Below, piece after piece: positions 34,144 to 44,734 of a stretch of 64,000 bases of DNA. Each line of letters begins with the position of its first letter. Position 1 is the first letter of the stretch. Both the position numbers and the translations under genes were made by a program. The notes under the pieces are model-generated. The model was not told the origin of the DNA, did not search any database, and worked only from the letters and a program-made list of their open reading frames with translations. Source of the stretch: Coriobacteriaceae bacterium (GTDB lineage Bacteria > Actinomycetota > Coriobacteriia > Coriobacteriales > Coriobacteriaceae); the NCBI GenBank assembly GCA_902364975.1, contig CABJFQ010000001.1:1-64000 (forward strand), read 5' to 3'.

Positions 34144-35490
34144 ATGGAACACGACCTCACACGCGGCAATGTCCCCAAGACCATCGCGGTCTTTGCCCTG
34201 CCTTATATGCTCTCGTACTTTTTGCAGATGCTCTACGGCATGGCCGACCTGTACATGATGGGGCAGTTTAGCGGCGCCGCCGGCATCACCGCCGTGGGCA
34301 ATGGCGCGCAGACACTCTATATCATTACCGTAACGCTCGTGGGCCTGGCCATGGGAACGACGGTCATCGTCGGCCACGCCGTGGGCTCGCGCCGCTTCGA
34401 TCGCGCCGAGACCGCCATCGGCAACACCATCACGCTGTTTATGGGTGTCTCGGTGGTACTGGCAGGCATCTTGCTCGCGCTGTGCCCGCAGATCGTGGCA
34501 CTCATTGGCACGCCGGCCGAGGCGGTCGAGGGCACCGCCGCCTACCTGCGCATTTGCTTTATCGGCATTCCCTTTATCGCCGCGTACAACATTCTTTCGG
34601 CCATCTTTCGCGGCCTGGGCGATTCGCGCTCGCCCATGTACGTGATTGGCGTGGCATGCATCATCAACATCGCGCTCGATTTTCTGTTTATCGGCCACAT
34701 GGGGCTCGGCCCCGTGGGCGCGGCGCTCGGCACGGTGACCGCGCAGACGGCCAGCGTTGCCCTCGCGCTCGTGTGGCTCAAGAGCCGCCGCACGAACATC
34801 CACGTTAAGCGCAGCGACCTGCGCCCCCAGCCCGAGGTGCTCGGTAGCATTCTTAAGATCGGCGTGCCCGTGGCCGTGCAGGACGGCTGCATCCAGGTGG
34901 CGTTTATGTTCATCACCGTCATCGCCAACCACCGCGGTCTGGTCGACGCCGCCGCCGTGGGCCTGGTCGAAAAGATGATCAGCTTTTTGTTCATTGTGCC
35001 GAGTTCCATGGGCGCCACCGTCAGCGCACTCACGGCGCAAAACGCCGGCGCGGGCAAGGGCGACCGCGCGCGTCAGGTGCTCAAGGACGCCATGACGATC
35101 TCGGTAGTGTACGGCTGCCTGATCACGGTGCTGATGTGGCTGGTGGCGCCGGCGTTTATCGGCTTTTTTGCCAAGGACGCTGCAGTAGTCGCCGCCGGCA
35201 CCGGCTATATGCGCAGCTACATTTTCGACGCGATTTTTGCCGGCATCCACATTTGCTTTAGCGGCTTTTTCGCTGCATACGGCAAGAGCTACATCGGCTT
35301 TGCGCACAACGTGCTGGCGGTGGCGCTCATTCGCGTGCCGGGCGCGTGGCTGCTGTCGAACGCCTATTCCGATACGTTGTTTCCCATGGGCATCGCTTCG
35401 CCGTGCGGGTCCATTCTGTCGGCGGTCATTTGCGTGATTGCATTTACCGTACTCAACCGCCGCGGGGCTTTTGACAAGTTGGTGGCGTAG
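34144..35490 (+). CDS. MATE-family efflux transporter
   Basis: A 12-helix membrane protein of 448 aa that exports organic cations or drugs in exchange for Na+ or H+. Two homologous halves are visible, each beginning with a helix-1 motif (PYMLSYFLQMLYGMADLYMMGQF in pieces; second half from about 235). The GNGAQTLYIITVTLVGLAMGTTV run and the DxLFIGHMGLGPVGAALGT loop are typical of MatE proteins. The ATG at 34144 matches the family N-terminus; upstream in-frame codons only read intergenic repeat. Confidence 0.88.
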   Translation: MEHDLTRGNVPKTIAVFALPYMLSYFLQMLYGMADLYMMGQFSGAAGITAVGNGAQTLYIITVTLVGLAMGTTVIVGHAVGSRRFDRAETAIGNTITLFMGVSVVLAGILLALCPQIVALIGTPAEAVEGTAAYLRICFIGIPFIAAYNILSAIFRGLGDSRSPMYVIGVACIINIALDFLFIGHMGLGPVGAALGTVTAQTASVALALVWLKSRRTNIHVKRSDLRPQPEVLGSILKIGVPVAVQDGCIQVAFMFITVIANHRGLVDAAAVGLVEKMISFLFIVPSSMGATVSALTAQNAGAGKGDRARQVLKDAMTISVVYGCLITVLMWLVAPAFIGFFAKDAAVVAAGTGYMRSYIFDAIFAGIHICFSGFFAAYGKSYIGFAHNVLAVALIRVPGAWLLSNAYSDTLFPMGIASPCGSILSAVICVIAFTVLNRRGAFDKLVA

Positions 35491-35588
35491 CGGGGCAACG
35501 CGAGATTGCCCTGATCGATGACATCATCAGCGACGACCCGGCAACCTACGTGACGCAGATCACGGTGCCGGTTGCCCCAGCAAAGTAA
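35491..35588 (+). pseudogene. C-terminal remnant of a GyrI/effector-binding-like protein
   Basis: A 29-codon open tail, ending DDPATYVTQITVPVA plus a stop, follows the MATE stop without its own start or ribosome site. The ending resembles the last strand of GyrI-like effector-binding domains (DPxxYxTEIxIPV). Probably a truncated gene fused by deletion behind the transporter. Weak evidence because of the short length. Confidence 0.3.
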
Positions 35589-35626
35589 GAACCGCCCGGA
35601 AGGCATCGTGCTTCCGGGCGGTTCTT
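35587..35626. terminator. bidirectional terminator between MATE gene and ligA
   Basis: A 16-bp perfect stem, AAGAACCGCCCGGAAG against its complement, with an 8-base loop. The genes on each side converge on it. Confidence 0.88.
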
Positions 35627-35645
35627 CAATTTGGTTATCGACGCC

Positions 35646-37907
<2,262 letters not shown>

Positions 37908-38053
37908 CTAGAGTACCACCGGTCGCAATGAGGCCGAATAGCGGTCTCGAACCGCACCGAATCGGCAGCCGCCAGACTGGGGTGGATCGCGCGATCAAAC
38001 CATGCCCCTGTCAGTTCCAAATGATCCGTTTTCCTCCGTCCCCAACGGATCAA

Positions 38054-38090
38054 TAAAAAAAAGGGCTGTCCCACGTTGATAGGACAGCCC
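38054..38090 (-). terminator. terminator of the htrA gene
   Basis: GGGCTGTCC/GGACAGCCC stem with a nine-A run on the + strand, read as T in the message. It lies about 30 bases past the htrA stop. Confidence 0.85.
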
Positions 38091-38119
38091 CCTGGCCTCG
38101 ATATGTGCGAAACGGCTCG

Positions 38120-39583
38120 TTAGTAGCCCTGGCCGTGGCCTTGCCCCTGGCCCTGCTGGCCTAGCAGCTCCTCCAGGTACTGGCGCAGCTGTTCGTCGGT
38201 AATACCGCCGTTGCCGGTGTCGGTCGAGCTGTCGTCCTGCTGCTGGTTCTGCAGCTCCTCGTCGGAGCCCAGCTCGACAGTGACCTTCTTCTCTTCCTTG
38301 CCGCGCATGAGCGTGATTTCGACCTTCTCGCCCACCTCGTGGCTGCGCAGTGCGATGATCAGGCCATCGGCGCTCGTGATCTCGTCGTCGCCCAGCTTGG
38401 TGATGACATCGCCCTCCTGAATGCCGGCCTTGGCGGCAGGACCGTCCTCGACAACGCTCGCCACGTACGCGCCGCTATCGGTGCTCAGCTTGTTGGTGCG
38501 AGCGTTGAGCGCGTTGACGCTCGAAAGCGTAGCGCCCATGTACGGATGCACCGGCGTCTTGCCGTCGATGATCTGGTCGGCAATGTTCTTGGCATAGTTA
38601 ACGGGAATGGCAAAGCCCACGCCCGAGCTGGAGCCCGAGTAGCTCTCGATGAGCGAGTTGATACCCACCAGCTCACCGTTGTCGTTAACGAGCGCGCCGC
38701 CGGAGTTGCCCGGGTTGATGGCGGCATCGGTCTGGATCATGTTGGCATAGATGGTGTTACCGTTGGTAGAGCTCATGGCCGTGGAGCGATACAGCGCCGA
38801 CACGATACCCGTGGAGACAGACTGCTCGTTGCCGAACGGCGAGCCGATCGCCATGACCCACTCGCCCACGTTGAGCTTGGAAGAGTCGCCGATCTCGATC
38901 GGCGTGAGCTTAGAGGCGTCAGCATCCTTGAGCTTGATGACGGCTAGGTCGCTCGAAGCATCGTTGCCCACGAACTCGGCCTCGTAGGTGGTGCCGTCGT
39001 CCATGGTCACCACGTACTGGTCATAGCCATCGACCACGTGGTTGTTGGTGAGGATGTGGCCCTCGGTATCGAGCACAACGCCCGAACCGACGCTGCCCGA
39101 GCCGTCCGACTCGTCGGCAGACTGCGAAAGCGAGCCATTCTGGCCGCCGCTCGAAGTGGCGGTAATGGAAACCACGGAGGGCAGCGCCTTGGCAGAGACG
39201 GCCTCGGCCAGCGTGGTGTCCTCGGAGTCGATCGTAATCTTTTGCGTCGATGAACCCGAAGCACCCGCCGTCACGGCATTCTTTCCGCTGCCAATGTTGA
39301 GCGTGCCACTCATAATGAGCGCAATGACCAGCAGGGCGCCGCATGCACAGCCGGCGAGCGCCGTAATAAAGATCGGCAGCTTTTTGGTCTTAGTCTTGAC
39401 CACGGTGTGCTTGTTTACAACCTGCTGGCTGCCCAGCGGCTTTCCGGTCTGCGTGTCGTAGGCCTGCACGTAAGGAATGTTACTGCCATCGGCAGGCGTC
39501 GACTCCACCTGCACGCGCGGCTGCTGCTGGGTCTCGCCGGCGTTGCCCGCATCCTGGGGACGCTGGGAATCGTACTCGCTCAT
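38120..39583 (-). CDS. htrA: HtrA/DegP-type serine protease with PDZ domain
   Basis: A membrane-tethered quality-control protease of 487 aa. A cytoplasmic N-terminus of about 68 residues rich in Gln and Asp is followed by one TM helix (about 69-91), a linker, the trypsin-like domain with His182 (TNNHVVDG), Asp212 (SSDLAVIKL) and Ser294 (NPGNSGGAL), and one PDZ domain (about 380-460). The C-terminus is a Gln/Gly-rich tail ending in GQGQGHGQGY. The start with GAAAGGATCG upstream is preferred over an earlier ATG. Confidence 0.9.
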   Translation of the reverse strand: MSEYDSQRPQDAGNAGETQQQPRVQVESTPADGSNIPYVQAYDTQTGKPLGSQQVVNKHTVVKTKTKKLPIFITALAGCACGALLVIALIMSGTLNIGSGKNAVTAGASGSSTQKITIDSEDTTLAEAVSAKALPSVVSITATSSGGQNGSLSQSADESDGSGSVGSGVVLDTEGHILTNNHVVDGYDQYVVTMDDGTTYEAEFVGNDASSDLAVIKLKDADASKLTPIEIGDSSKLNVGEWVMAIGSPFGNEQSVSTGIVSALYRSTAMSSTNGNTIYANMIQTDAAINPGNSGGALVNDNGELVGINSLIESYSGSSSGVGFAIPVNYAKNIADQIIDGKTPVHPYMGATLSSVNALNARTNKLSTDSGAYVASVVEDGPAAKAGIQEGDVITKLGDDEITSADGLIIALRSHEVGEKVEITLMRGKEEKKVTVELGSDEELQNQQQDDSSTDTGNGGITDEQLRQYLEELLGQQGQGQGHGQGY

Positions 39584-39612
39584 AGCTGCGATCCTTTCGT
39601 CAAATAACCAAA

Positions 39613-39636
39613 GGCCCGCCAAACATGTGGCGGGCC
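39613..39636 (-). terminator. terminator after the three-gene island
   Basis: GGCCCGCC/GGCGGGCC stem with an 8-base loop, then CTTTGG on the minus strand. It lies between the island's last gene and htrA. Confidence 0.65.
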
Positions 39637-39755
39637 ATCATTGTTCACGTTGAGTTGTACCCCAAGCTGGGCAGTCCCGAGCACTAGATGCCAAGATTTC
39701 AGCTTTGCTTAAGTAATGACATGCTTATAGGCCAATTCGTTTTATGCCGTCATGT

Positions 39756-40340
39756 CTATTCGATATAACAGTCGATAGCAAAGCTATATGTTGAATCGTT
39801 AATGAAGTCCGTAATCGTCGCGCCCATGCCTGATCCGCACGTCCACTTATCCTTCTCCGCGTCGTATGGCGTTGGCCCCCACCCCGTTTCATATGATGCT
39901 TCGCCTTCTGCGAAGTAGTTCATCACATATTTATCTTTCTGCATGAGCGCATACCAAGCGTTTGCATACATCACAAGCGGATCGATTTGGACTATCGAGT
40001 ACTTTCCGGAACGAATCTCAATTTCTGTTTTATCGTTATAATAAGCGACTGTGAGCTCAATCTTGGCAAGCAGCGGCAACGTTTCATCTGATTCCCTCTG
40101 GATTGTTATGACATCACCGGCCATAGCGTCGGCAGACACAGTTTTGCTCTCTGGCGTGAAAATAGTCTCTCTGCTTCTTGTTCGCGTTTTTTCATTGCCA
40201 TTTTCATCTCTGACCACCGTGTCGACCACGAGCGTCAATCGCTTCTGAGCGTCCGGCAACTCCACGGCTTCTGCCATCCCGGCTCGCATCAAAATAGGAG
40301 CCCCCGCCATCAGACCTAAGAACTGCTTTCTATCAATCAT
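39756..40340 (-). CDS. secreted protein of unknown function (island gene 3)
   Basis: A 194-aa protein with an N-terminal export signal (MIDRKQFLGLMAGAPIL, with a partial twin-arginine look, DRKQFL). The rest is beta-rich and polar, with repeated Thr/Val strands (LTLVVDTVVRD, KIELTVAYYND) and a C-terminal aromatic stretch. No family is recognised. The ATG is 3 bases after the stop of the preceding gene with AAGGGG ahead, so it belongs to the same operon as the membrane protein and the cysteine protease. It could be an inhibitor, substrate or chaperone of the protease. Confidence 0.65.
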   Translation of the reverse strand: MIDRKQFLGLMAGAPILMRAGMAEAVELPDAQKRLTLVVDTVVRDENGNEKTRTRSRETIFTPESKTVSADAMAGDVITIQRESDETLPLLAKIELTVAYYNDKTEIEIRSGKYSIVQIDPLVMYANAWYALMQKDKYVMNYFAEGEASYETGWGPTPYDAEKDKWTCGSGMGATITDFINDSTYSFAIDCYIE

Positions 40341-40343
40341 TCT

Positions 40344-40700
40344 TCATTCCCCTTGTCTACTTGATTTGACTTTCTCAGCTGAATGGGGATACAGAACAGT
40401 CCCGTCAAGTTCCTTATCTTCCACAAAAACTAGAATCCATTTATCACCTGCTTTCAACCCTGAGACATATCCGGAACTTGACTTACGGCGCATATCGATT
40501 CTCTTACGGCAACCACTTGGCATAAGCGCCTCAAATTGCCCGTTATGAACATCCGATAGAGCGCGCACCTCGACTGCAACAACCGTGTCGTTTTCTCCCC
40601 CATTAGTCGCCCTTAACAGAAAGAAGCTCGCTGCGGTGAGCAAAGCAAAGGAAAGCACCAATAGGAGCATTGCCCTTCGAATGAACTTGTCGCCGTTCAC
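40344..40700 (-). CDS. small membrane-anchored protein (island gene 2)
   Basis: About 118 aa from a GTG that lies 8 bases after the protease stop with AAGGG upstream. A TTG 21 bases earlier and an ATG 27 bases later are alternatives. A single TM helix (MLLLVLSFALLTAASFFLL) is followed by an extracytoplasmic domain with VVAVEVRALSDV and GDKWILVFVEDKEL, which resembles an OB-like beta domain but cannot be assigned. Lower GC than the genome around it. Role inferred only from the operon. Confidence 0.6.
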   Translation of the reverse strand: MNGDKFIRRAMLLLVLSFALLTAASFFLLRATNGGENDTVVAVEVRALSDVHNGQFEALMPSGCRKRIDMRRKSSSGYVSGLKAGDKWILVFVEDKELDGTVLYPHSAEKVKSSRQGE

Positions 40701-40708
40701 GAGTACAA

Positions 40709-41836
40709 TCAACCCTTGCAATATGTGCCATCGTGAGACGTGTAAATTGATACGTCATATGGAAGAAACTGTAGCTGGTTTGTCCATCCATTCCAAACAA
40801 CAAGCAGGTACTTCTTGGCATTCGAGTATGTGTTATGCATTGCCACGTAGCCCACAACTGCCATTGCGTGCCCGCTGCCATTTGACCGGAGCCTTCCAGA
40901 GAAAATACTCAGATTCCCCGAGTCGGTATTCACCCTAAAGGAATCCCATGACGGATACCAAACGAATGACGTCTCAAGCTCCTTGCCTCGTCTTGCACAA
41001 AACTCCTTTAAGGCCGGAGCGGGTTTGTCAGGAGAAGTCTTGCCTTGAGTAAAGTACAGACCAGTCGCTTGATCATATTTCTTTTCTTCTTCTTCCCATG
41101 TCCCCGACAGCCTCCAAAGCTCCGAGTATAAATCGGACAATTTAAGGCGGTTCAAAGTCACATAGTGACTGCTAACTGCAAACATTGCCGAAACAGCGCA
41201 AGCATAAGTCCCCGTTTCTTTGATAACTTCTGTTTGCGTTGGCGTTATTATTCCCGAAACCGTTTTGCTCGCATCAACAACATATCCCTGTTTATACAAA
41301 TCCTTGGCAGATACAAAAACGTCATCGAAATGTTCCGGCGATCCGCTGCGATTGCCTCCCGAGGACAATTTATTTGGTACTTTTTTTCCACTTGCGTCTA
41401 AAACAATGTTTTTATCTAAGTCGGCAACGCCAACAGTTAGCTCGTCAATCTTTAACGCAACGACGTTATCCGAGGATGCGAGGAGTGCAATTTCTTCGCT
41501 TGCACTCTCGATAGGTAAAAGAGCGTTCGGAGCCAAGCAGTATTCGCTGATCCACCAAGATCGCTCTGAATCAAATACGACGTAGCCATAGTTAACGTCA
41601 TCCCGCTTCGCACGAACGATATACCCGATTGATTCCCCATCGGAATTCACCATTTTTACTGGGTCACAAGCGGTCACCGGCTCATCCGATACATCATCAA
41701 AGAAAGCCTGCGCTTGCTCCACAGCTATTTGCGGTGTGACACGGACCAAGTCGTCGTCTCCAAAAACCAACCTTGGAGACATCAGGGCGGCAAGCAACAC
41801 TATGAATCCGACAATCACCTTTCTCGAATAACGCAT
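40709..41836 (-). CDS. secreted papain-like cysteine protease (island gene 1)
   Basis: A 375-aa protein with a signal peptide (MRYSRKVIVGFIVLLAAL, cut near VFG). A pro-region of about 170 residues contains a streptopain-like fold hint (YGYVVFDSERSWWISEY). The catalytic domain has Cys213 in GTYACAVSAM, His323 in GSGHAMAVVGY and Asn349 in VVWNGW, the order of C39/C10-type papain folds. The ATG with GGAGG five bases ahead is preferred over one 12 bases upstream that lacks a site. A secreted bacteriocin- or host-targeting protease is possible; the substrate is unknown. Confidence 0.72.
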   Translation of the reverse strand: MRYSRKVIVGFIVLLAALMSPRLVFGDDDLVRVTPQIAVEQAQAFFDDVSDEPVTACDPVKMVNSDGESIGYIVRAKRDDVNYGYVVFDSERSWWISEYCLAPNALLPIESASEEIALLASSDNVVALKIDELTVGVADLDKNIVLDASGKKVPNKLSSGGNRSGSPEHFDDVFVSAKDLYKQGYVVDASKTVSGIITPTQTEVIKETGTYACAVSAMFAVSSHYVTLNRLKLSDLYSELWRLSGTWEEEEKKYDQATGLYFTQGKTSPDKPAPALKEFCARRGKELETSFVWYPSWDSFRVNTDSGNLSIFSGRLRSNGSGHAMAVVGYVAMHNTYSNAKKYLLVVWNGWTNQLQFLPYDVSIYTSHDGTYCKG

Positions 41837-41895
41837 TTCTTCCTCCATCCGTGTAGTAGGGAGATACGGTAACTAGATGATATTTGCTAGATAGT

Positions 41896-41901
41896 GTTAT
41901 A
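41896..41901 (-). promoter_or_regulatory. -10-like box of the protease island
   Basis: TATAAC on the minus strand about 60 bases before the protease start, in an AT-rich leader. The -35 is unclear. Confidence 0.35.
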
Positions 41902-41971
41902 CGTTTGATATTGTTTTTACTGACACACTTTTAATCGGTGAAAGGTCTTCTTTTCGCCCTAAACGAGAAAA

Positions 41972-41998
41972 GGGTACTGGTGAAATCTCCGGTACCCT
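41972..41998 (-). terminator. terminator of the glnR gene
   Basis: GGGTACCGG/CCAGTACCC stem (one wobble) followed by TTTTCTCGTTT on the minus strand, 22 bases beyond the stop. Confidence 0.75.
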
Positions 41999-42020
41999 CA
42001 CATTGCCCTCTATTTACTTG

Positions 42021-42683
42021 CTAGTCCTTAAACAGATAACCCACGCCACGGACGGTGGTGATGTGTGCCGCAATCTGCGGGCCCACCTTGGAGCGGATGC
42101 GTCGAATGTGCACGTCGACGGTGCGCGTGCCGCCGCAGTACTCAAAGCCCCACACGCGGTGCAGCAGCACCTCGCGGCTGTAGGCACGGTTGGGGTGCGT
42201 GGCCAAAAAGCTCAGCAGCGAGTACTCCATCAGCGTCAGGTCGATGGGCTCGTTATCGAGCGTCACCTGGTAGGTAGCCAGGTTGATCTCGAGGTTATCG
42301 ATGTTGAGTACATCGTCGGCGGTGACGGTCTCCTCCTCGCCCATCAGGCGCTGCGCACGAGCCTTGAGCTCGTTGGGCGTCGCCGTGGGGCATACAAAGT
42401 CGGCATGCGCGTGATTGGGCAGGCGCAGGGTGCCGAGCGCCTCGTCGTCGACGATCACCAGCATGGGAACGCCGCCGCGATCGTCAAGCCACTTGGCGAT
42501 CTGATCGATGCGGTCGCTACGGATGCCATCGGAATCGAGAATCAGCAGGTCGAAGTCGTGCGCCGCAGTCGGCGAATCGGGGGTGGCCAGGCTCACCTCG
42601 ACACCCAGGGTAGTCGTCAAGCTGCGGGCAAACTCGTGGAAGCGCGTCGTGCGCGCCATGAACAGGGCACTCTTTTCGGACAT
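42021..42683 (-). CDS. glnR: GlnR-like orphan response regulator
   Basis: A 220-aa OmpR-family regulator. The receiver-like domain has Asp50 (LLILDSDG) in the phospho-acceptor position but lacks a convincing acidic pair near its start, as in actinobacterial GlnR. The C-terminal winged helix is well conserved (DLTLMEYSLLSFLATHPNRAYSRE, then RTVDVHIRRIRSKVG, then TVRGVGYLF, shown in parts). No sensor kinase is adjacent. The start is the ATG with GGAGG; a longer frame would overlap glnA. It lies directly downstream of glnA, the classic GlnR target. Confidence 0.8.
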   Translation of the reverse strand: MSEKSALFMARTTRFHEFARSLTTTLGVEVSLATPDSPTAAHDFDLLILDSDGIRSDRIDQIAKWLDDRGGVPMLVIVDDEALGTLRLPNHAHADFVCPTATPNELKARAQRLMGEEETVTADDVLNIDNLEINLATYQVTLDNEPIDLTLMEYSLLSFLATHPNRAYSREVLLHRVWGFEYCGGTRTVDVHIRRIRSKVGPQIAAHITTVRGVGYLFKD

Positions 42684-42733
42684 ATCGGCCTCCAAAGAAA
42701 TGAGCTCAATCGTACTGGGACAAGCCAGCGCGA

Positions 42734-44071
42734 TTAGGAGTTCGCCAGGTAGTGCTTGATCTCCCACTCGGTGATCGTGGATTCGAACTTATGCCACTCG
42801 TCACGCTTCTTTTTAAGGAAGAAGCTGTGGATGTGCTCACCGAGGGCATCCTTCATAAACTGCGAGTCCTCAAATACGTCGAGCGCCTCTTTGAGCGAGC
42901 GCGGCAGCGGCGTGTAGCCGGCCTCGACCATCTGACGGTCGGTGAGCTTGAGCGTCTCGGCCGTGGCCTCGGGCGGGAGTTCCAGTTTGCGCTCGATGCC
43001 GTCGAGACCGGCCGCCAGCGTGACGGCGTTGACCAGGTACGGGTTGGCCATGGGGTCGGGGCTGCGAAGCTCGATGCGCGTGGACAGCTGCTTGCCGGGC
43101 TTGTAGACCGGAATGCGGATCATGCTCGCGCGGTTGCGCAGGCCCCACGTGGCGTACTGCGGCACGGAGTCGCCGCCGGTAGTAATGCGCTTGTAGGAGT
43201 TGACCGTAGGGTTGGTGATGGCGCTGATCTCGCGCGCGTGTGCCAGGATGCCGGCCATGTAGTGCTTGGCGACGTCGGAGAGATGGTACCTCTCGTCGCC
43301 CTCGCCCCAAAAGACGTTGTTGCCGTCATGGTCGAACAGCGACTGATGCAAAAACATGGCGCTGCCGTCCTCGCCCGCCAACGGCTTGGGCATAAAGGAG
43401 GCGTGGCAGCCGCTCTCGTAAGCCTGCTGCTTAATGATGAGCTTGGCCGTGGTAATGGCGTCGGACATACTCAGGGCCTCGGCATGGCGCAGGCTCATGC
43501 CGTGCTGTGAGCGACCGGCGGCGTGGAAGGTGTACTCCACGGGCACGGACATCTTCTCGAGCGTGAGGACCGTGTTGCGGCGCAGGTCGCGAGCGGCGTC
43601 GCTCACCGAAAGATCGAAGTAGCCCACGTTGTCGAGCGGCTCGGGGGTGTGCTCGTCGGGGAAGTAGTAATACTCCAGCTCGGCACCCACGTTGAGCAGA
43701 TAGCCAGCCTTCTCGGCCTTGTGAAACATGCGGCGCAGGGCGTCGCGCGGATCGCCGGCAAACGGCTTGCAATCGGGGGTGCACACGTCGCAGAACACAC
43801 GGGCGACGCCGTTGTGGCTCGGGCGCCACGGCAGGATCTGGAAGGTCGAAGCATCGGGGAATGCGAGCATGTCGGCTTCCTCGGGCGTGGCAAAGCCCTC
43901 GATGGCCGAGCCGTCAAAGCCAATGCCCTCCTCAAATGCGACCTCGAGGTCCTCGGGGCTAATGGCAAAGTTCTTGAGACGGCCGAGAATGTCGACAAAC
44001 CACAGACGCACAAAGCGGATGTCACGCTGCTCTACGGAGCGGAGTACGTAATCGATGTTCTGCTGGTTCAT
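42734..44071 (-). CDS. glnA: glutamine synthetase, type I (GSI-alpha)
   Basis: Makes glutamine from glutamate, ammonia and ATP; a dodecamer in the cytoplasm. Signatures include GFDGSAIEGF (beta-grasp/latch), LGAELEYYYFPDE-like metal-site residues (here VGAELEYYYF), HxS and the NPTVNSYKR block, and the Arg flap region RIPVYKPG. It is 445 aa. The adenylylation motif NLYDLP of the beta class is not seen, so control is probably by feedback and GlnR. AAGGGGAG precedes the ATG. It is followed by glnR at 50 bases. Confidence 0.94.
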   Translation of the reverse strand: MNQQNIDYVLRSVEQRDIRFVRLWFVDILGRLKNFAISPEDLEVAFEEGIGFDGSAIEGFATPEEADMLAFPDASTFQILPWRPSHNGVARVFCDVCTPDCKPFAGDPRDALRRMFHKAEKAGYLLNVGAELEYYYFPDEHTPEPLDNVGYFDLSVSDAARDLRRNTVLTLEKMSVPVEYTFHAAGRSQHGMSLRHAEALSMSDAITTAKLIIKQQAYESGCHASFMPKPLAGEDGSAMFLHQSLFDHDGNNVFWGEGDERYHLSDVAKHYMAGILAHAREISAITNPTVNSYKRITTGGDSVPQYATWGLRNRASMIRIPVYKPGKQLSTRIELRSPDPMANPYLVNAVTLAAGLDGIERKLELPPEATAETLKLTDRQMVEAGYTPLPRSLKEALDVFEDSQFMKDALGEHIHSFFLKKKRDEWHKFESTITEWEIKHYLANS

Positions 44072-44197
44072 GTCGCTCCCCTTTCTTTCGGGCGGGTTTC
44101 GACTGGTCTATATCGCAGATACTATCGCAGAAAAATGTTTCCGCAGGGTTAAAGCGTATCAAGCGCTCAAAAAACGTGCGCGAACAGGCTGTCTGAC

Positions 44198-44692
44198 TTA
44201 CGCGCGATCATAAAGGATCACTCCTTCGCGCTCGATTACCGCGGCAAGATCGTCATCAAGATGATCACTCGAGACGAGATCAACCTGCCTCCCGGTTTCC
44301 TTGCGCACTGCCTCGCCAAACGCCGACAACGCAAAAAGACCAAAGCCCTGCTCGCGATCGACTTCGAGGCGCAAGTCGATATCACTATCTGCACGCGCCT
44401 CGCCACGGGCATACGATCCAAATAGGATCACGGTTTTGATGGCGGGAATCGGGCTGGCTGCCTCGCGGACGGCGGACTCAATCTGAGCGGTATCCAAAAT
44501 GCCCGCTGTGGCGCTTTCGCTCGCAGAGCTTTTACCGAGTGAAGGCACAAACGGCAGCGAGCGCTCGCGCAACATCTGCCTCATGAACATATTGACCGCA
44601 ACGGACGAAGTCATGCCGAGTTCTTCGCACAGCTCGGCAAATGAATCTTTAATTGACGAGTCCACTCGAACACTCAGCACAGACGCAGCCAT
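44198..44692 (-). CDS. DinJ/RelB-like antitoxin domain fused to a nucleotidyltransferase
   Basis: A 164-aa two-domain protein. Residues 1-50 form a RelB/DinJ-type ribbon-helix-helix (VLSVRVDSSIKDSFAELCEELGM, given in parts; MTSSVAVNMFMRQMLRE). Residues 80-160 are a minimal nucleotidyltransferase with GSYARGEA (92-99), metal Asp104 and Asp106 in DSDID and a third Asp138 in RQVDLV. No RelE/YafQ or HEPN partner gene is adjacent. AGGAGG precedes the ATG. It may be a self-contained or orphaned toxin-antitoxin hybrid. Confidence 0.75.
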   Translation of the reverse strand: MAASVLSVRVDSSIKDSFAELCEELGMTSSVAVNMFMRQMLRERSLPFVPSLGKSSASESATAGILDTAQIESAVREAASPIPAIKTVILFGSYARGEARADSDIDLRLEVDREQGFGLFALSAFGEAVRKETGRQVDLVSSDHLDDDLAAVIEREGVILYDRA

Positions 44693-44707
44693 GGATACCT
44701 CCTGTAT

Positions 44708-44716
44708 GACATTGTC
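44708..44716. promoter_or_regulatory. operator-like palindrome before the DinJ-fusion gene
   Basis: GACATTGTC is a short perfect palindrome lying between a TATA-rich -10 area (44718-44725) and the AGGAGG. Ribbon-helix-helix antitoxins usually bind such sites to repress their own gene. Short, so weak. Confidence 0.35.
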
Positions 44717-44734
44717 TATATAATATCACACAGA

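Noticed and set aside
42683..42767. Longer start for the GlnR-like protein
   Set aside because: Would overlap the end of glnA; the ATG at 42683 has a clear GGAGG.
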